Assembly (NCBI GenBank): GCA_964458655.1
Contig: CAYWJT010000053.1
Location: 1 to 18,068, forward strand
DNA length: 18,068 bases
Origin: CAYWJT01 sp964458655
GTDB lineage: Bacteria > Acidobacteriota > Aminicenantia > Aminicenantales > Saccharicenantaceae
Reading direction: 5' to 3'
The notes below the pieces were generated by a model. That model was not told where the DNA came from, ran no database searches, and worked only from the letters and a program-made list of their open reading frames with translations. Of the stretch, positions 15,372-18,068 are shown piece by piece; position 1 is the stretch's first letter, and every line of letters starts with the position of its first letter. The position numbers and the translations under genes were made by a program.

Positions 15372-17858
15372 TCAGGCCACGATGTTGACGAGCTTGTTCT
15401 TTATCGGGATGAGCTTGCGGGGCTGCTTGCCGCCGAGCGCCGCCTGGACCTTGGGCAGGGCCAGGGCCGCTCGGACGAGCTCCTCGTCCCCGGTGTCGGC
15501 CGGGACCTCGAAGCGGTCGCGGACCTTGCCGTTGACCTGGACGACGATCGTCACCAGCTCCTCGCGGGCGAGCTCCGGGTCGTAGGCCGGCCAGGCCGAG
15601 TGCATCAGCAGGCCCTGGTGGCCGGTCCTTTCCCAGAGCTCCTCGGCGAAGTGCGGAGCGAACGGCGACAGCACCCGCACCAGGGCCTCGAGCGCCCGGC
15701 GCAGGGCTTCGCGGCCCTCGGCGCTCGCCCTCAGGGCGTCCTTTTCCTTCTTTAGCTCGTTGTAGAGCTCCATGATGGCGCTGACGGCTGTGTTCAGGTG
15801 GAACCTGAGCTCGATGTCCTCCCCTACCTTGCGGATCGTCTGGTGGGTCTTCTTGAGGACCCGCAGGGCAACGGCATCGGTCGGAGCGGTCCCCGCGGCC
15901 CCGGCCGGAGCGGCGAACAGGTCGAGGTTCTCCTCGACCAGGTTCCAGACCCGGTTCAGGAAACGGTAACAGCCTTCCAGGCCCTCCTCCGACCAGGCGA
16001 ACTCCTTTTCCGGGGGCGCCGCGAACAGGATGAACAGCCGCAGGGAGTCGGCGCCGTACTTCTTCACGATATCGTCCGGGTCGACGATGTTGCCCCTGGA
16101 CTTGGACATGGCCGAGCCGTCCTTGGTCACCATGCCCTGGGCCAGGTAGTGCGGGAAAGGCTCGCTCACGTCGGTCAGCCCGAGGTCGCGCAGCACCTTG
16201 GTGAAGAAGCGGGCGTAGATGAGGTGCAGGATGGCGTGCTCGACGCCGCCGATGTAGAGGTCGACCGGCATCCAGTAGGCGGCCGCTTCGGGCGCGAACG
16301 GCAGGTCCTTTTTATCCGGCGAGCAGTAGCGGAAGAAATACCACGAGGAATCGACGAACGTGTCCATGGTGTCGGTCTCGCGGCGCGCCGGGCCGCCGCA
16401 CTTGGGGCACGCGGCGCGGACGAAGCTTTCGGCCTTGGCCAGGGGCGAGCCCTCCTCGCCGGTGATCTCGACCTCGTAAGGGATCTCGACCGGCAGGTCC
16501 TTGTCCGGGACCGGGACCAGGCCGCACTTCTCGCAGTGGACGACCGGGATGGGCGTGCCCCAGTATCGCTGCCGCGAGATGCCCCAGTCCCGCAGCCGGT
16601 AGACGACGCTCTTCCGGCCGAACCCTTTTTCGGCGGCCATGGCCGCCATCTTTTCCATGGCCTCCTCGGACGAGAGGCCGGAAAACGGCCCGGAGTTCGC
16701 GAGGTAACCGTATTCCTCGAAGACCTGCGCGGGCTCGGAAGCTGGCCCTGAAGTCCCGCCGGCTTCGGGCGTGATGACCGTCCTGACGGGCAGGCCGTTG
16801 GCCCTGGCGAACTCGAAATCCCTGGCGTCGTGGGCCGGGACGGCCATGATGGCGCCCGTCCCGTAGTCCATGAGGACGTAATTGGCTATCCAGACGGGTA
16901 TGGATTCGCCGGTGAACGGGTTGACGGCCCTCTTGCCGGTGTCGACGCCGGCCTTCTCCGTCAGCCCGACCTCCCTTTTGGAACGCAGCTCGATGATGGT
17001 CCTCTTCACCCAGTCCTCGAGCTCCCGGCGCCGCGGCCCGTCGATGAGGCCGGGCACGGCCGGATGTTCGGGCGAGACCACCAGGAACGTGGCGCCGTAG
17101 ATGGTGTCGATGCGTGTCGTGAAGACGTCGATCCGCTGCGCCCCGCCCTCGAGCTGGAAGCCGACCAGGGCGCCGGTGCTGCGGCCGATCCAGTTCTTCT
17201 GCATTTGGAGGACGTGCTCCGGCCATTTCTCGAGCCGGTCATGGCCGGAGAGGAGCTCCTCGGCGTAGGCGGTTATCCTCAGGAACCACTGCTCCATCCT
17301 CTTCTGGGTGACGGGCGTGTCGCAGCGCCAGCAGCCGCCCGCGACGACCTGCTCGTTGGCCAGGACGGTCCGGCACTGCGGGCACCAGTTGACCCAGCTC
17401 TCCTTCCTGTAGGCCAGGCCCTTCTCGAGCATCCTGAGGAAGATCCATTGGTTCCAGCGGTAGTATTCCGGCAGGCAGGAGTTGACCTCGCGGCTCCAGT
17501 CGTAGCTTATGCCCAGGCGCTTGAGCTGGGCCTTCATGTTGGCGATGTTGTCGAGCGTCCACCGGCGCGGATGAATGCCGTGCTTGATGGCGGCGTTCTC
17601 GGCCGGCATGCCCAGGGCGTCCCAGCCGATGGGATGCAGCACGTTGTATCCTTTCATGACCTTGAGCCGGGCGATGACGTCGCCTATGGAATAGTTCCTG
17701 ACATGGCCCATGTGGATGCGGCCGGAGGGATAGGGGTACATCTCGAGGAGGTAGAACTTCTCCTTCGAGGCGTCCTCGAGGGCCCTGAAGGCCAGCGCCT
17801 CGTCCCAGCGCCTCTGCCACTTGAGCTCGACGCGTTCGAAATCGTACGTGTTCTTCAT
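15372..17858 (-). CDS. leuS: Leucyl-tRNA synthetase
   Basis: The protein has 828 residues. The class I signature HMGH is at 49-52 and MSKS at 584-587 (preceded by Ala, so AMSKS rather than KMSKS; the catalytic second Lys is kept). The zinc-binding CPQC…CWRC pairs precede the CP1 editing domain, which has FTTRIDTIYGATF and YGTGAIMAVPAHDARDFEFA. A second Cys pair (HCEKCG, CPKCGG) and the DSSWYFFRY block follow, then the anticodon-binding and C-terminal domains, with VNGKVRDR near the end. It charges tRNA-Leu. The start is ATG at 17858, giving the usual MKNTYDF opening. A 30-codon upstream extension to 17948 is rejected because it lies in the promoter and shows no family similarity. It leads the leuS–lptE–holA cluster. 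Confidence 0.97.
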   Translation of the reverse strand: MKNTYDFERVELKWQRRWDEALAFRALEDASKEKFYLLEMYPYPSGRIHMGHVRNYSIGDVIARLKVMKGYNVLHPIGWDALGMPAENAAIKHGIHPRRWTLDNIANMKAQLKRLGISYDWSREVNSCLPEYYRWNQWIFLRMLEKGLAYRKESWVNWCPQCRTVLANEQVVAGGCWRCDTPVTQKRMEQWFLRITAYAEELLSGHDRLEKWPEHVLQMQKNWIGRSTGALVGFQLEGGAQRIDVFTTRIDTIYGATFLVVSPEHPAVPGLIDGPRRRELEDWVKRTIIELRSKREVGLTEKAGVDTGKRAVNPFTGESIPVWIANYVLMDYGTGAIMAVPAHDARDFEFARANGLPVRTVITPEAGGTSGPASEPAQVFEEYGYLANSGPFSGLSSEEAMEKMAAMAAEKGFGRKSVVYRLRDWGISRQRYWGTPIPVVHCEKCGLVPVPDKDLPVEIPYEVEITGEEGSPLAKAESFVRAACPKCGGPARRETDTMDTFVDSSWYFFRYCSPDKKDLPFAPEAAAYWMPVDLYIGGVEHAILHLIYARFFTKVLRDLGLTDVSEPFPHYLAQGMVTKDGSAMSKSRGNIVDPDDIVKKYGADSLRLFILFAAPPEKEFAWSEEGLEGCYRFLNRVWNLVEENLDLFAAPAGAAGTAPTDAVALRVLKKTHQTIRKVGEDIELRFHLNTAVSAIMELYNELKKEKDALRASAEGREALRRALEALVRVLSPFAPHFAEELWERTGHQGLLMHSAWPAYDPELAREELVTIVVQVNGKVRDRFEVPADTGDEELVRAALALPKVQAALGGKQPRKLIPIKNKLVNIVA

Positions 17859-17919
17859 CTCGGTAAACGCCTTCCGGAAATGGAGATCCGCCTGAGCGGC
17901 CCGCGAAAAACCGGAATAA

Positions 17920-17948
17920 ATCGTAGTTTCAAACCCCCGGAAAGTCAA
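17920..17948 (-). promoter_or_regulatory. Promoter for leuS–lptE–holA
   Basis: On the minus strand TTGACT (17948-17943, one mismatch) lies exactly 17 nt before TACGAT (17925-17920, two mismatches). The predicted start is about 17913, leaving a leader of about 55 nt before the leuS ATG. No T-box, tRNA-like or leader-peptide structure is recognisable in it. Confidence 0.6.
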
Positions 17949-18031
17949 GGAAGGCCGGCCGCTCCGTGACCGGCGGTATCAAGCCTGCATCCCCCGCCGG
18001 ACCCCGGCCCGGACTGAGCTCGTTCAGATAC

Positions 18032-18062
18032 ATAGGTGACACGATGGGCTATGATAGGTGCC
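18032..18062. repeat. Short direct repeat near the right edge, possible insertion-sequence end
   Basis: ATAGGTGAC (18032-18040) and ATAGGTGCC (18054-18062) are direct copies 22 nt apart, with one mismatch. Read on the other strand, the unit is GTCACCTAT. I recall similar repeated TGTCACCTAT strings at the ends of some IS481-like elements, but no transposase is present before the window ends, so this is tentative. The 120-nt stretch 17949-18068 otherwise holds no gene; an ATG occupies the last three bases. Confidence 0.3.
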
Positions 18063-18068
18063 GCCATG

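Noticed and set aside
17859..17948. 30-codon N-terminal extension of LeuRS
   Set aside because: The extension would run through the promoter (TTGACT/TACGAT), and family proteins begin at the MKNTYDF-type sequence.
16830..17969. 379-codon plus-strand frame opposite leuS, and similar long frames opposite rpoN, recJ and murJ
   Set aside because: All lie fully antisense to conserved genes and show no independent ribosome site or domain.

Overview
This is a compact, high-G+C (roughly two thirds by eye) window from a diderm bacterium. It carries LPS-export genes (lptB, lptE and a fused LptC/LptA-like protein), sigma-54, and full riboflavin-pathway enzymes except lumazine synthase. The combination (recJ–lpt–rpoN–hpf–ptsN cluster, ftsY joined to ribD-ribE-ribBA, leuS–lptE–holA) suggests Acidobacteriota, possibly Aminicenantia. 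That placement is inference from gene content and order; nothing here proves the taxon. I see no rRNA, tRNA, CRISPR array or complete mobile element.

Layout. (1) 1-6663, minus strand: one tightly packed cluster reading recJ, lptC/lptA fusion, lptB, rpoN, hpf, ptsN (ptsN is cut by the left edge). The junctions are a 7-nt gap, a 4-nt overlap, a 31-nt gap, a 4-nt overlap and a 17-nt gap, so a single transcript is likely. (2) 6664-6752: divergent control region with a near-consensus sigma-70 promoter that places the ftsY start codon almost at the RNA 5' end. (3) 6753-11243, plus strand: ftsY, ribD, ribE, ribBA and a HEAT-repeat protein, with two further promoter candidates, one inside the 3' end of ribE and one in front of the HEAT gene. 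(4) 11254-13328, minus strand: murJ then dtd. (5) 13374-13658, plus strand: rpsT with its own promoter, which overlaps the murJ start. (6) 13655-17858, minus strand: leuS, lptE, holA, with a promoter upstream of leuS. (7) 17949-18068: non-coding, ending in a short direct repeat that may mark the edge of an insertion sequence.

How the genes fit together. The window joins envelope biogenesis with core information processing. LptB powers LPS extraction, the LptC/A protein would span the periplasm, and LptE plugs the outer-membrane translocon; LptD, LptF and LptG are not in the window. MurJ flips lipid II, and FtsY delivers nascent membrane proteins to the translocon. RpoN, Hpf and PtsN form the widespread sigma-54/ribosome-hibernation/nitrogen-PTS group. 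RibD, RibE and RibBA cover the riboflavin pathway except the lumazine synthase step (RibH), which must be encoded elsewhere. RecJ, HolA, LeuRS, DTD and S20 are housekeeping.

No wholly new system is evident. The most notable points are the single-chain LptC/LptA bridge, a predicted leaderless ftsY mRNA, an internal promoter in ribE, a His-to-Gln change at a conserved DHBP-synthase position in RibBA, and an uncharacterised HEAT-repeat protein following the riboflavin genes.
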